DNA of 64,000 nt, taken from Azospirillum sp. TSH100. Its GTDB lineage: Bacteria > Pseudomonadota > Alphaproteobacteria > Azospirillales > Azospirillaceae. The translations under genes were made by a program, and so were the position numbers. The stretch spans positions 1-64,000 of the forward strand of contig NZ_CP039636.1 in NCBI RefSeq assembly GCF_004923295.1. The letters run 5' to 3'. Positions within the stretch are counted from its first letter, which is position 1; every line of letters begins with the position of its first letter. The notes beneath the pieces were generated by a model that worked only from the letters and a program-made list of their open reading frames with translations, made no database searches and was not told where the DNA came from. Positions 43,522-52,288 of the stretch are shown here, piece after piece.

Positions 43522-44601
43522 ATGAGCAGAACTTACAAGATCGCGGCGATTGCCGGCGACGGGATCGGTAAGGAGGTGCTGCCTGAGGGGCTCAGAGCCG
43601 TCGAGGCGGCAGCCTCAAAATTCGGTCTGACGCTTCAGTTCACCAGCTTCGACTGGGCGAGCTGCGACTATTATCTTGAACATGGCATGATGATGCCGGA
43701 GGATTGGTTCGAGACACTGAGCCAGTTCGATGCGATTTATTTCGGCGCGGTCGGCTGGCCGGACAAGGTGCCCGATCACATCTCTCTCTGGGGTTCTCTT
43801 CTGAAATTCCGGCGCGATTTCGACCAGTATGTGAATTTGCGCCCGGTGAAGCTCCTTCCGGGAGTGTCCTGTCCGCTGGTCAACCGGAAGCCTGGGGACA
43901 TCGATTTCTTCGTGGTGCGTGAAAACACCGAGGGTGAGTATTCCTCCATCGGCGGGCGGGCCTTCGAGGGGACCGAGCGTGAGGTCGTCATGCAGCAGGC
44001 GGTCTTCAGCCGCCATGGCGTCGACCGGATCTTGAAATACGCGTTCGAACTGGCCAGCCGCCGGTCACGACGCAAGCTGACTGCGGCTACCAAATCGAAC
44101 GGCATTTCGATCAGCATGCCCTATTGGGACGAGCGCGTGGCCGAGATCGGCAGGAGCTATCCCGATGTGGCCTGGGACAAGCAGCACATCGACATTCTTT
44201 CGGCGCGATTTGTGATGCAACCGGACCGCTTTGACGTGGTCGTCGCTTCCAACCTGTTTGGCGACATCCTGTCCGATCTCGGCCCGGCCTGCACCGGCAC
44301 CATTGGTCTCGCGCCATCGGCGAACCTGAATCCGGAACGCCGCTTTCCCTCTCTCTTCGAGCCGGTGCATGGCTCGGCGCCCGACATCTATGGGAAGGGA
44401 ATCGCAAATCCGATTGCGATGATCTGGTCCGGGGCGATGATGCTCGATTTCCTCGGTAACGGTGATCCCGGCTTCAAAGCGGCTCATGACGCGATCATGA
44501 GCGCCATCGAGACCGTGCTGGTCGAAGGGCCGCGTACGCCCGACATCGGCGGTGCTGCGACAACGGCCGATGTCGGACGCGCCATCGCCGAGGCTCTCTG
44601 A
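43522..44601 (+). CDS. ttuC: Tartrate/D-malate dehydrogenase-like beta-decarboxylating dehydrogenase, second copy
   Basis: This is a 359-residue TtuC/DmlA-type enzyme. It contains IAGDGIGKEVLPEG, DAIYFGAVGWPDKVPDHISLWGSLLKFRRDFDQYVNLRP, FVVRENTEGEYSSIGGR, ATKSNGISISMPYWDE and FEPVHGSAPDIYGKGIANPIAM. AGGA precedes the ATG. It is recognisably but not closely similar to the copy at 33811, so it is probably an older paralogue rather than a recent duplication. A 14-pair hairpin follows the stop. The substrate may be tartrate, D-malate or 3-isopropylmalate-like. Confidence 0.92.
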   Translation: MSRTYKIAAIAGDGIGKEVLPEGLRAVEAAASKFGLTLQFTSFDWASCDYYLEHGMMMPEDWFETLSQFDAIYFGAVGWPDKVPDHISLWGSLLKFRRDFDQYVNLRPVKLLPGVSCPLVNRKPGDIDFFVVRENTEGEYSSIGGRAFEGTEREVVMQQAVFSRHGVDRILKYAFELASRRSRRKLTAATKSNGISISMPYWDERVAEIGRSYPDVAWDKQHIDILSARFVMQPDRFDVVVASNLFGDILSDLGPACTGTIGLAPSANLNPERRFPSLFEPVHGSAPDIYGKGIANPIAMIWSGAMMLDFLGNGDPGFKAAHDAIMSAIETVLVEGPRTPDIGGAATTADVGRAIAEAL

Positions 44602-44609
44602 GCAGCATC

Positions 44610-44643
44610 GCCGGTGCCCGGACGCCGGTGTCCGGGCACCGGC
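44610..44643. terminator. Bidirectional hairpin between dehydrogenase and MFS gene
   Basis: A perfect 14-pair stem (GCCGGTGCCCGGAC with its complement) encloses a six-base loop. It lies between convergent stops at 44601 and 44658. Confidence 0.7.
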
Positions 44644-44657
44644 TCATGGGACCCGGA

Positions 44658-45830
44658 TCAGACGGCGTTTGCGCGCGAGGCCAAGACCGTCAGGATGGCG
44701 GTTGTCAGCAAGAGCATCCCACTGGCGGCGAAGGTCGTCTGATAGCCGCTCCAGTCGAACAGCAATCCTCCAATGACCGCGCCCAAGGTGATCGCAAACT
44801 GGATCACCGCCACCATGAGCCCGCCGCCGGCTTCCGCATCCTGTGGAAGCGAGCGTGCCAGCCAGGTCCACCAGCCGACCGGCGCGGCCGTTCCGATCAG
44901 CCCCCAAACGCCCAGTACGCCGGCGGTGGTGGCGAGGCTGTGGCCGAAGGCGATCAGGATCACGGCGATCGCGGCCATCACCACGGGAATGGCGATCAGC
45001 GTCGGATAAAGCCTGTGCTCCTTCAGGACAGCACCGATCAGGCCCGTGCCGATGACGCCGGCAATGCCCATTCCGAACAGAACGAGCGACAGGGCGGAGA
45101 CCTCGACCTGCGTGACCGTCTCCAGGAACGGCCGCACATAGGTAAACAGCGCGAATTGGCCCATGAAGAAAAGCCCGACCGACGCCATGCCCATGGCGAT
45201 CGCCGGCCGTCTCAACAGCTTGAAAACATTGCCTGAGCCGGGACGGCGTTCGGTCCGCATCGCAGGCAGGCTGACCATCTGCCACAGGAAGACGGCAACC
45301 GCGACCGGGACGACGCAGAAAAATGCACTGCGCCAACCGATGATCGAGCCGAGAAAAGCCCCGAGGGGAGGAGCGATCACCGTGGCGAGCGCGTTGCCGC
45401 CATTGAAGATCGCCAGGGCCCTGGGGAGCTGATGCTTCGGTACGAGGCGCATCGCGATGGATGCCGACAGCGACCAGAATCCGCCGATGACGACGCCAAT
45501 GAGCGCCCGTCCGATCATGAAGATGACATAGTTCGGCGCGATCGCGACGATGGTGCCCGAAATCGCCATGATGCCCGTCAGGACCAACAGCAGGAGCTTG
45601 CGGTCAAGATGGGCGGCCACCGCGGAGATGCAGAGGCTGGTCAAAACGGCGAATGCCCCGGAAATTGCGATCGCCTGCCCTGCCTGTCCCTTGCTCACCT
45701 CGAAAGAAGAGGCAATCGGCGTCAACAGGCTGACCGGCATGAATTCCGAAGCGATAAGCGCGAAGACGCAGAGCGACATCGCAAACACACCGCCCCAATG
45801 GGCAGGCTGCGTCTCGACGGTACTCGTCAT
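44658..45830 (-). CDS. nepI: MFS exporter, NepI-like (DHA1 family)
   Basis: This is a 390-residue, 12-helix major facilitator. The segments ASEFMPVSLLTPIASSFEVSKGQAGQA, RALIGVVIGGFWSLSASIAMRLVPKHQLPRAL and APVGWWTWLARSLPQDAEAGGGLMVAVIQFAITLGAVIGG match the NepI subgroup of drug/purine ribonucleoside exporters. ATG 45830 gives a family-like length. A TTG at 45851 with AAGGTGG upstream would add seven residues and is also plausible. It is divergent from the Tat-exported hydrolase across 459 bases. Confidence 0.87.
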   Translation of the reverse strand: MTSTVETQPAHWGGVFAMSLCVFALIASEFMPVSLLTPIASSFEVSKGQAGQAIAISGAFAVLTSLCISAVAAHLDRKLLLLVLTGIMAISGTIVAIAPNYVIFMIGRALIGVVIGGFWSLSASIAMRLVPKHQLPRALAIFNGGNALATVIAPPLGAFLGSIIGWRSAFFCVVPVAVAVFLWQMVSLPAMRTERRPGSGNVFKLLRRPAIAMGMASVGLFFMGQFALFTYVRPFLETVTQVEVSALSLVLFGMGIAGVIGTGLIGAVLKEHRLYPTLIAIPVVMAAIAVILIAFGHSLATTAGVLGVWGLIGTAAPVGWWTWLARSLPQDAEAGGGLMVAVIQFAITLGAVIGGLLFDWSGYQTTFAASGMLLLTTAILTVLASRANAV

Positions 45831-45851
45831 GGCGGAAGTATGCGTCGACAA

Positions 45852-46289
45852 TTTCAGTCCACCTTCGGAAGTAAAATGGAATGGGAGACGAGTTCCGGCC
45901 GGGGTGGTATCAAAGCGTCGCCTTCAAATCCCGAACGTCCGATGACGATGCGCAATCCTGTGGGATTGCCGTTCGGAAGCGGCCCGACCTCAACCGGCGC
46001 GAAAGCCCCAACGGAGCGGGATCAATTCAGCAGCCCTTAGATAGATGAAGGGCGGATCAACAATTAGTCTGGGAAAATTGCATGCAGCCATGACTGGGAT
46101 TTATCAATCCCGGCCATGGTGTCGACGACGGCATCCACCTTCGGCACCGGGCGTCTTCGGGCCTTGCCGGCCTCATCCAATTGATGAATCACGCTCATAA
46201 ACGCAAGCCAAGAGATCCGTCTAATCGAAAACTGCGTTTCCGATAAAATCCATGGCTGTTAAAAATCGCTATCCAGCGGAGGCATTGCC
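45852..46289. other. Gene-poor divergent region between MFS and hydrolase genes
   Basis: I see no convincing full gene. A stable hairpin (GGGATT-TATC-AATCCC with outer CCATG/CATGG pairing) lies at 46088-46117. An open minus-strand stretch without a start codon (about 45860-45990) ends just before the MFS start and might be an old gene tail. AT-rich DNA at 46200-46260 is promoter-like for the hydrolase. Confidence 0.4.
46064..46198 (-). CDS. Possible small protein (44 residues)
   Basis: A short ATG-led frame reads MSVIHQLDEAGKARRRPVPK and then VDAVVDTMAGIDKSQSW. It has a protein-like composition but no RBS, and it overlaps the hairpin at 46088-46117. It could be a fragment of a lost gene rather than a functional one. 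No family is recognised. Confidence 0.22.
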   Translation of the reverse strand: MSVIHQLDEAGKARRRPVPKVDAVVDTMAGIDKSQSWLHAIFPD

Positions 46290-47387
46290 ATGAGCGATGG
46301 AATCGGAACTGACAGCATGACCACGCATTGGGACCACCATGACGTGGATCGCCGCGACCTGCTGAAGATCGCTGGAGTTGGCGCCGCAGCCTTGGGCGCC
46401 GCTTCCCTCGCCGGCGCTCCGGCTTTCGCGCAGTCGCAGGACGACTGGGACAAGGTGTTCCCCCGGAGCGGTAAGGTCGATCATTGGAAGGTCAGCTTCA
46501 GGAACCGCTACGGCATCACCCTGGCGGGCGATCTGTACCTGCCCAAGGATCGTGGCGGCAGGCGCCTGCCGGCACTCGTCGTCGGCGGTCCGTTCGGCGC
46601 GGTCAAGGAACAATCCTCGGGTCTTTATGCACAGACCATGGCCGAGCGCGGTTTCGTCACGGTCGCCTTCGACGGATCCTACACCGGGGAAAGCGGCGGC
46701 GAGCCACGCAACCTCGCTTCGCCCGATATCAACACTGAAGACTTCATGGCGGCGGTGGATTTCATCGGCCTGCGGCCCGAGGTCGATCAGGAACGGATTG
46801 GCCTCATCGGCATTTGCGGTTGGGGCGGTCTCGCCTTGAACGCCGTTGCGGTGGACAAGCGCGTGAAGGCCGTCGTGGCCAGCACCATGTACGACATGAC
46901 GCGCCTGATGTCGAAAGGCTACAACGACAGCGTGACCCTTGCACAACGCACAAAAACGCTGGAACAGCTCAGCCGGCAGCGCTGGGCGGATGCGGAAAAG
47001 GGCATGCAAGCCTATGGACCGCCCTACAATGTCCTAACGGGCAACGAAGCGCAGTTCCTGGTCGATTACCACGATTACTACATGACACCCCGTGGGTATC
47101 ATAAACGTGCGGTCAACTCGGGCAACTCATGGACGCAAACGACGCCGCTGTCTTTCATGAACATGCCGATCCTGACCTATATCAAGGAAATCTCCCCGCG
47201 CCCGATCCTGTTCATCCACGGTGAAAAAGCCCATTCGCTCTATTTCGCGCAAACGGCCTATGCGAATGCAGCGGAGCCCAAGGAACTGATGATCATTCCC
47301 GGCGCGAACCACACCGACCTTTACGACAAGGTGGATGTGATCCCGTTCGACAAGCTGCAATCCTTCTTTGAGCAGCATCTTACCTGA
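46290..47387 (+). CDS. Tat-exported alpha/beta hydrolase with Cys nucleophile
   Basis: This is a 365-residue alpha/beta hydrolase. The Tat signal is VDRRDLLKIAGVGAAALGAASLAGAPAFA, so the enzyme is periplasmic. The nucleophile elbow is GLIGICGWGG with Cys176 in place of Ser, as in dienelactone-hydrolase-like and YcjY-like proteins. The catalytic His is His341 in IPGANHTDLYD and the acid is probably in FIHGEKAHS-adjacent sequence. GGAGG stands seven bases before the ATG. It is divergent from the NepI-like exporter. The substrate is unknown. Confidence 0.85.
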   Translation: MSDGIGTDSMTTHWDHHDVDRRDLLKIAGVGAAALGAASLAGAPAFAQSQDDWDKVFPRSGKVDHWKVSFRNRYGITLAGDLYLPKDRGGRRLPALVVGGPFGAVKEQSSGLYAQTMAERGFVTVAFDGSYTGESGGEPRNLASPDINTEDFMAAVDFIGLRPEVDQERIGLIGICGWGGLALNAVAVDKRVKAVVASTMYDMTRLMSKGYNDSVTLAQRTKTLEQLSRQRWADAEKGMQAYGPPYNVLTGNEAQFLVDYHDYYMTPRGYHKRAVNSGNSWTQTTPLSFMNMPILTYIKEISPRPILFIHGEKAHSLYFAQTAYANAAEPKELMIIPGANHTDLYDKVDVIPFDKLQSFFEQHLT

Positions 47388-47476
47388 TATAACCATCCGC
47401 TGAGTCTACCAATTACCCACGTCGCCGAGAGTAAGGGTGGCGCCGAGAACAATGTCGGTCAGGGTGATGGTGACGG

Positions 47477-48320
47477 TTCCACAAGAAGGGCCGCCACTCG
47501 GTCGGCGTTGCCCACCAGTACTGCGGCGCACTCGGCAAGGAGGCCACCTGTCAGGTGGTGGTCCCCCTGACCCTGACCCGCGACAATGTTCCCGTGCCGG
47601 TGGCTCTGCGTCTGTTCATGCCGGACGACTGGGCCTCGAACGCCGAGCGTTGCCGTCGAGCCGGTGTGCCTGAGAATCGCCTAGGCGAGCGCACCAAGCC
47701 GCAGGTCGCGCTGGACGAACTGGACCGCGTACGGGCGGGAGGTGTGCGTTTCGACATGGTCGTCGCCGGTGTCGGGTACGGCGACGCCTTCCGCAAGGAG
47801 CTGAGCGCGCGCGGCCTGACTTGGGCGGTCGGCATCCAGTGCACACAGTCGGTCTACCACACCGCCGTGACGGTGACGTGGCCGGTTGCCCCGGTCGGTC
47901 GGCCGCGCAAACACGCCGTCGCCAGCGAAAAGCCGGTCGCCGCGGCGGCGATGCTGGAGACGGCGACGTGGCAGCCCCTGACGTGGCGGACCCTGGCGGC
48001 CCGGATCAAAGCGCGCTGGGTCTGCGAACAGGGCCATCAGCAAATGAAGGAGGAACTCGGGCTCGACAACTTCGAGGGACGGAGTTGGCACGGCCTGCAC
48101 CATCATCTGCTTCTGGCGATGATCACTGTGGCGTTTCTCCAGCACCTTCGGCTCGCCAGCGCGCCGGAGTGGGGGAAAAATCGCCGACGGCAACAGCGGA
48201 CCGCCACCTCGGCCGACGTTGCCCGCCATTCGCCAAGCCATTCTCGCGCAGTTCCTCACCTACCCGCCGCTCCGATGTCCTTGCTGTCGGTGTTGGCTTG
48301 CACGGCACAGGCCCCAGTAG
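47477..48320 (+). pseudogene. IS701-family transposase remnant, 5' truncated and frameshifted
   Basis: The frame opens in FHKKGRHSVGVAHQYCGALGKE, the same motif as at residue 130 of the transposase at 11146, so the first part including the first catalytic Asp is lost. MVVAGVGYGDAFRKEL and KARWVCEQGHQQMKEELGLDNFEGRSW carry the later catalytic region. After a G5A5 run near 48170 the family tail (GPPPRPTLPAIRQAIL, then RCPCC) continues in another frame to a stop at 48320. It is a different element from the IS701 copy at 11069, judged by sequence. Confidence 0.85.
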
Positions 48321-48339
48321 AACTGCCAAAGTAGTGCTA

Positions 48340-49076
48340 GAGCGTTTTCAGGTTGCCTGGAATCGCTGAGGGGGATTCCCATTGGCGTCGTAGCATGATT
48401 CGCTGCTCCTGGATTTCCGCTCTGAGGGTAGCGATGGCATGGCGTGAGGGGCAGAGCTATTCGGACGATCTTCGATCCCGGATTCTGGCGGCGGTTGATG
48501 GCGGCAAGGCAGTGCGCGCTGCCGCCTCGGTCTTCCAGGTCAGCATCTCATACATCTACAAGGCGCTGATCCGACACCGGACCACCGGCGAGACGGCGGC
48601 CAACCGGTCACGCGGCCACCGCCCTCGCAAGCTGATGCCAGAGCAGGAGACCGTGCTTTCGGCTCATCTGCGGACGCACTCGGACATGATGCTGGCGGCC
48701 TGACCGCGCCGATGGTGCTCGACGGGCTGATGACCGGAGCAGCCTTCCTCGCCTACGTCCAGCAGGTGCTGATCCCAACCTTGCGGTGCGGCGACATCGT
48801 CGTGCTCGACAATCTGCCCGCCCACAAGACCGCCGAGGTCCGCGCCGTCATCCAAGCGTCCGGCGCCCAACTCTTCCTGCTGCCGCCCTACAGTCCCGAC
48901 TTCAATCCCATCGAGATGGCCTTCGCCAAGCTTAAGGCCCTGCTGCGCCGAGCCAAAGACCGAACAGTCGATGGACTCTGGCGTCGTATCGGCCAACTCC
49001 TTGACCACTTCAAGCCGGACGAGTGCGCCAACAACTTCCGCGCCGCAGGGTATGGAGACTCATTCTGAAAATACTC
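48340..49076 (+). mobile_element. IS630-family element, internally deleted, with TA target
   Basis: Similar ends are seen: GAGCGTTTTCAG at the left and GAGTATTTTCAG (complement) at the right. They are flanked by TA at 48338-48339 and 49077-49078, the IS630 target. The element is 737 bp instead of about 1.1 kb because the centre of the transposase gene is missing. It has inserted in a LysR gene of which only the tail remains to the right. Confidence 0.8.
48434..49068 (+). pseudogene. IS630-family transposase with central deletion and frameshift
   Basis: The N-terminal helix-turn-helix [25 protein letters not shown] and [19 protein letters not shown] is intact up to about 48690. It then joins [21 protein letters not shown] in another frame. 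The second part has the DDE Asp in [12 protein letters not shown] and the Glu in [20 protein letters not shown], but the first Asp (DETW region) is gone with some 130 residues. The element cannot transpose by itself. Confidence 0.85.
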
Positions 49077-49157
49077 TATTATCTTTACTATCCGCGCCGG
49101 TGTCAGTCCTCCCTAGCTTTCAGCGCGCTGGTGGAAGCGTTGCGTCACCGCGATTGA
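49077..49157 (+). pseudogene. 3' tail of a LysR-type regulator gene, cut by the IS630 element
   Basis: From the right TA of the IS630 element the frame reads YYLYYPRRCQSSLAFSALVEALRHRD and a stop. This differs from the last 26 residues of the regulator at 40162 (YYLYYPSRRQSSPAFVTLVEALRHRD) at only a few positions. The rest of the gene is not found to the left of the element, where an IS701 remnant lies instead, so a deletion followed or accompanied the insertion. Confidence 0.75.
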
Positions 49158-49166
49158 TTCGCCGGG

Positions 49167-49565
49167 TTACACTCCCTGCTCCCCCGTCCCACCCAGCCCA
49201 GGCGCTGTCGCCGATCCGGAGGGTGGCGGCGGCACCTCGTCGCTTCCTTCGCTGCGGTCGCGGTAGAGAGCGGCCCGTGCCAGCAACATCAGGGTGATGG
49301 GGGTGGTGACCACCATCAGGGCCGTGATCAGCGCCTCGTGAAGGATCGCCCTCGATTCCAGCACGGAGAAGACCAGCATCGAGGCCAGCAGGATGCAGCC
49401 GATGCCCAGGGTGGAGCCGAGCGTCGGGGCATGGACCCGCTGGTAGAAACTGCCGAAACGCAGCAGCCCGACGGTTCCGATCAGGGTCAGCCCGGCACCA
49501 GCCAGCAGCAGCAGGGCGGCGGGGATGGCCGCCCAGGCGGGAAGATCGGCCAGATGGTTGCTCAT
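49167..49565 (-). CDS. mnhG: Na+/H+ antiporter subunit G (MnhG/PhaG)
   Basis: This is a 132-residue membrane subunit of the Mrp-type antiporter with three helices. LLLAGAGLTLIGTVGLLRFGSFYQRVHAPTLGSTLGIGCIL is the MnhG signature, with ILHEALITALMVVTTPITLMLLARAA after it. The C-terminus is extended by about 25 Pro/Gly-rich residues. It overlaps subunit F by four bases and is the last gene of the operon. Confidence 0.93.
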   Translation of the reverse strand: MSNHLADLPAWAAIPAALLLLAGAGLTLIGTVGLLRFGSFYQRVHAPTLGSTLGIGCILLASMLVFSVLESRAILHEALITALMVVTTPITLMLLARAALYRDRSEGSDEVPPPPSGSATAPGLGGTGEQGV

Positions 49566-49843
49566 TCGATGACCTCGCCACGCATCAGGAACTTCGCCAG
49601 CGCCGCCGTCGACACGAAACCGAGCAGAGCGATGATCAACGCCGCCTCGAAATAGAGGATGCTGCCGGTGCGGATGCCGAAGGTCAGCAGCAGCATGGTC
49701 GCCGTGACATAGAGCGTGTCCAGCCCCAGCACCCGGTCCTGCGCCCGCGGCCCCCGTAATATCCGGAAGGTCGCGAAGGCCATGGCGACGACCAGCAGGA
49801 TCTGGGTCAGGAAAATGGTGCCCATCAGCAGGGTCAGGGTCAT
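49562..49843 (-). CDS. mnhF: Na+/H+ antiporter subunit F (MnhF/PhaF)
   Basis: This is a 93-residue, three-helix subunit. FATFRILRGPRAQDRVLGLDTLYV is the MnhF signature, and SILYFEAALIIALLGFVSTAALAKFL follows. ATG 49843 overlaps the stop of subunit E by four bases. Confidence 0.93.
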   Translation of the reverse strand: MTLTLLMGTIFLTQILLVVAMAFATFRILRGPRAQDRVLGLDTLYVTATMLLLTFGIRTGSILYFEAALIIALLGFVSTAALAKFLMRGEVIE

Positions 49844-50340
49844 TCGAACAGCTCCCTCAACCGTGTCTCGTAGCGGCCCTTGATGGTGTCGATCCACTCC
49901 TGCTCGTCGACGAGGTCGAGGATGTGCAGAAGGATGGTGTTGCGCCGCCGGTCATAAGCGACCCACACCGTGCCGGGCGTGGCGGTGACGATGCAGGCGA
50001 GCGTCGCCAGCCCATAGGGCGCCCTCAGATCGAGCGGGATGCGCACGAAGCCGGACACCCGGCCTCCGCTGCCCGGACGCAGGATGATCTTCGCAACCGC
50101 CCAGTTGGAGCGCAGGATATCCACCAGCACCAGTCCCAGCAGCGACAGGGCGGCCCGCGGACGGCGGAACCGCCCGCCCGGCAGGTCGAGCATACTCAGT
50201 GTCGCGGCGGTCGCCAGCGACAGCAGGCCGCCCAGGATGATGCTCCCGGGGGCCATGCTCTCGTTCAGCAGCAGCCATACCGCCAGCAGCGTCGCCGTCA
50301 TCATCGGATAGGGCAGCAACCGCCTCATCAGCTGTCTCAT
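49840..50340 (-). CDS. mnhE: Na+/H+ antiporter subunit E (MnhE/PhaE)
   Basis: This is a 166-residue subunit with two N-terminal helices and a cytoplasmic domain. LVLVDILRSNWAVAKIIL, GFVRIPLDLRAPYGLATLACIVTATPGTVWVAYD and LLHILDLVDEQEW are family marks. It overlaps mnhD and mnhF by four bases on each side. Confidence 0.93.
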   Translation of the reverse strand: MRQLMRRLLPYPMMTATLLAVWLLLNESMAPGSIILGGLLSLATAATLSMLDLPGGRFRRPRAALSLLGLVLVDILRSNWAVAKIILRPGSGGRVSGFVRIPLDLRAPYGLATLACIVTATPGTVWVAYDRRRNTILLHILDLVDEQEWIDTIKGRYETRLRELFE

Positions 50341-51947
50341 CGGGCGCCTCCCACGGTGGGGATGCCGGACAGCACGGCACCGTTATAGTCCAGCGGCGCG
50401 TGCAGCGACCTTGCGGTGTCCTCCATATAGCGCATCGCCGGCCCGGCCTGGATCGTCAGCGCCAGATTGAGGGCGACGAGCAGCAGGACGGGCGCGATCT
50501 CCGCCACCCGCACCCGCGGCACCTCGGCGGCGGGCGAGGCCCAGAAGGCGTCGATTCCTGCCCGCGTCATCGCCACCACCGTCGCCAGACCGGACAGCAC
50601 CAGCGCCGCCAGCAGAGCCCAGGTTGTCGCCGGCACCTGCGGCCCGGCCGCCAGCAGGGGCGACAGGATGGCGAATTTGGCGAGGAATCCCGACAGCGGC
50701 GGCAGGCCGGCCAGCAGTAGCGCGCTGGACAGGAAGCCGATGCCTAGGATCGCCATCGTCGCCGGGATGGGAACGCCTGCCCCCCCTCCACTGTCGTCGG
50801 CATCTTCGTCGTCGCTCTCGCCGAAGGCCTCGCGGGTCACCGCCAGCACGTCGGCACCGACGCCACGGCCACGCTCCACCAGCTCGATCAGCAGGAAGAA
50901 GCCGGCGACCGCCAGGACGGAGCTGGTCAGATAGAACAGCGCCCCGCCGGTCACCGACATCCGGCCTGCGCCGATGGCGGCCAACAGGGTGCCGGACGAT
51001 ACCAGCACGACGGCCCCGGCCAGCCGCGCCATGTTTTGCGTCGCCAGCACGGCGATCGAACCGAAACCGACAGTCAGCAGCCCGCCGACCAGCAGCACCG
51101 CGCCGCCAAAGCCGCCCGACTCCCCGGCCCCGTCGCCGAACACCAGCAGCCACAGACGCAGCACGGCATAGATGCCGACCTTGCTGAGGATCGAAACGAT
51201 GGCGGCCGACGCCGAACCCAGGGTGGAATAGGTGTTGGGCAGCCAGAATCCGAGCGGCCACATCCCCGCCTTGATCAGGAAGGCGAGGCCCAGGATCGCC
51301 GCGCCGGCCTCCAGCAGCCCGCGATCCTCGGCCGCCAGCCCGGCGACCCGGCCGGCGAGATCGGCCATGTTGAGGGTGCCGGAAATGCCGTAGATCATGC
51401 TGACGCCGATCAGGAACAGCAGCGACGCCGACAGGTTGATCGCGATGTAATGCAGCCCCGCCCGCACCCGCGCGAGGCCGGAGCTATGCAAGGCAAGGCC
51501 ATAGGAGGCCGCCAGCATGATCTCGAAGAAGACGAACAGGTTGAACAGGTCGCCGGTCAGGAAGGCGCCGTTCAGCCCCATCAGCTGGAACTGGAACAGC
51601 GACTGGAAATGCGCCCCCGCCTTCTGCCAGCGCGGCAGCGAGAAGGTCAGGGCGGCAACGCCCAGAATCCCGGTCAGCACCAGCATCAGGGCGGCGAAGC
51701 GGTCCAGCACCAGCACGATGCCGAAATTCGCCGGCCAGTCGCCCAGCCGGTAGACGCGGACGACGCCCGTCCCAGAATCGGCGATGGTCAGGGCCAGGAT
51801 CGCCAGTCCCAGCAGCGTCAGCGCCGACGCCATGCCGATCACCGCCTTCAGCGTGCGCTTCCGCTCGTCGATCAGCATCGTCACCGCCCCCGCCAGCAGG
51901 GGCACGACGATGGGGCCGATCGTCAGATGGTCCATCCAGCCGCTCAC
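50337..51947 (-). CDS. mnhD: Na+/H+ antiporter subunit D (MnhD/PhaD)
   Basis: This is a 536-residue NuoN/NuoM-like proton-channel subunit with about 14 helices. Typical parts are FQLMGLNGAFLTGDLFNLFVFFEIMLAASYGLALH, the Lys-bearing helix in AFLIKAGMWPLGFWLPNTYSTLGSASAAIVSILSKVGIYA, and the cytoplasmic acidic loop SDDEDADD near residue 390, longer than usual. It probably starts at GTG 51947, which overlaps the mnhC stop (GTGA) and has AGGAG upstream; an ATG four codons later is the alternative. Confidence 0.92.
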   Translation of the reverse strand: MSGWMDHLTIGPIVVPLLAGAVTMLIDERKRTLKAVIGMASALTLLGLAILALTIADSGTGVVRVYRLGDWPANFGIVLVLDRFAALMLVLTGILGVAALTFSLPRWQKAGAHFQSLFQFQLMGLNGAFLTGDLFNLFVFFEIMLAASYGLALHSSGLARVRAGLHYIAINLSASLLFLIGVSMIYGISGTLNMADLAGRVAGLAAEDRGLLEAGAAILGLAFLIKAGMWPLGFWLPNTYSTLGSASAAIVSILSKVGIYAVLRLWLLVFGDGAGESGGFGGAVLLVGGLLTVGFGSIAVLATQNMARLAGAVVLVSSGTLLAAIGAGRMSVTGGALFYLTSSVLAVAGFFLLIELVERGRGVGADVLAVTREAFGESDDEDADDSGGGAGVPIPATMAILGIGFLSSALLLAGLPPLSGFLAKFAILSPLLAAGPQVPATTWALLAALVLSGLATVVAMTRAGIDAFWASPAAEVPRVRVAEIAPVLLLVALNLALTIQAGPAMRYMEDTARSLHAPLDYNGAVLSGIPTVGGAR

Positions 51948-52288
51948 CGGCCGCTCTCCTTTCCGTCGACATGGTCCGTGCCGGTCAGACCGCGGGCGGC
52001 GAGCAGCAGGACGAGGAACAGGGCGGTGGTGGCGAAGCCGATGACGATGGCGGTCAGCACCAGCGCCTGCGGCACCGGGTCGGCATGCATGGCCAGCGTC
52101 CCGGCCCGGCCGCCCTCCAGGATGGGCGCCGCTCCGGTGCGCAGGCCGCCGGTGGAGAAGATGAACAGGTTGACGGCATAGGACAGCAGCGACAGGCCGA
52201 CGATCACCTGGAAGGTGCGGGGCCGCAGCAGCAGCCAAACGCCGGAGCCGGTCAACACGCCGATGCCGAGCGAAAGGATCAGTTCCAT
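51944..52288 (-). CDS. mnhC: Na+/H+ antiporter subunit C (MnhC/PhaC)
   Basis: This is a 114-residue NuoK-like subunit with three helices: GIGVLTGSGVWLLLRPRTFQVIVGLSLLSYAVNLFIFSTGGL and DPVPQALVLTAIVIGFATTALFLVLLLAA. It starts on the last base of the mnhAB stop and overlaps mnhD by four bases. Confidence 0.94.
   Translation of the reverse strand: MELILSLGIGVLTGSGVWLLLRPRTFQVIVGLSLLSYAVNLFIFSTGGLRTGAAPILEGGRAGTLAMHADPVPQALVLTAIVIGFATTALFLVLLLAARGLTGTDHVDGKESGR

Noticed and set aside
45860..45990. Minus-strand open stretch ending just before the MFS gene
   Set aside because: It has no start codon and no recognised family, and it is bounded by a stop 40 codons upstream, so it is only mentioned as a possible relic.
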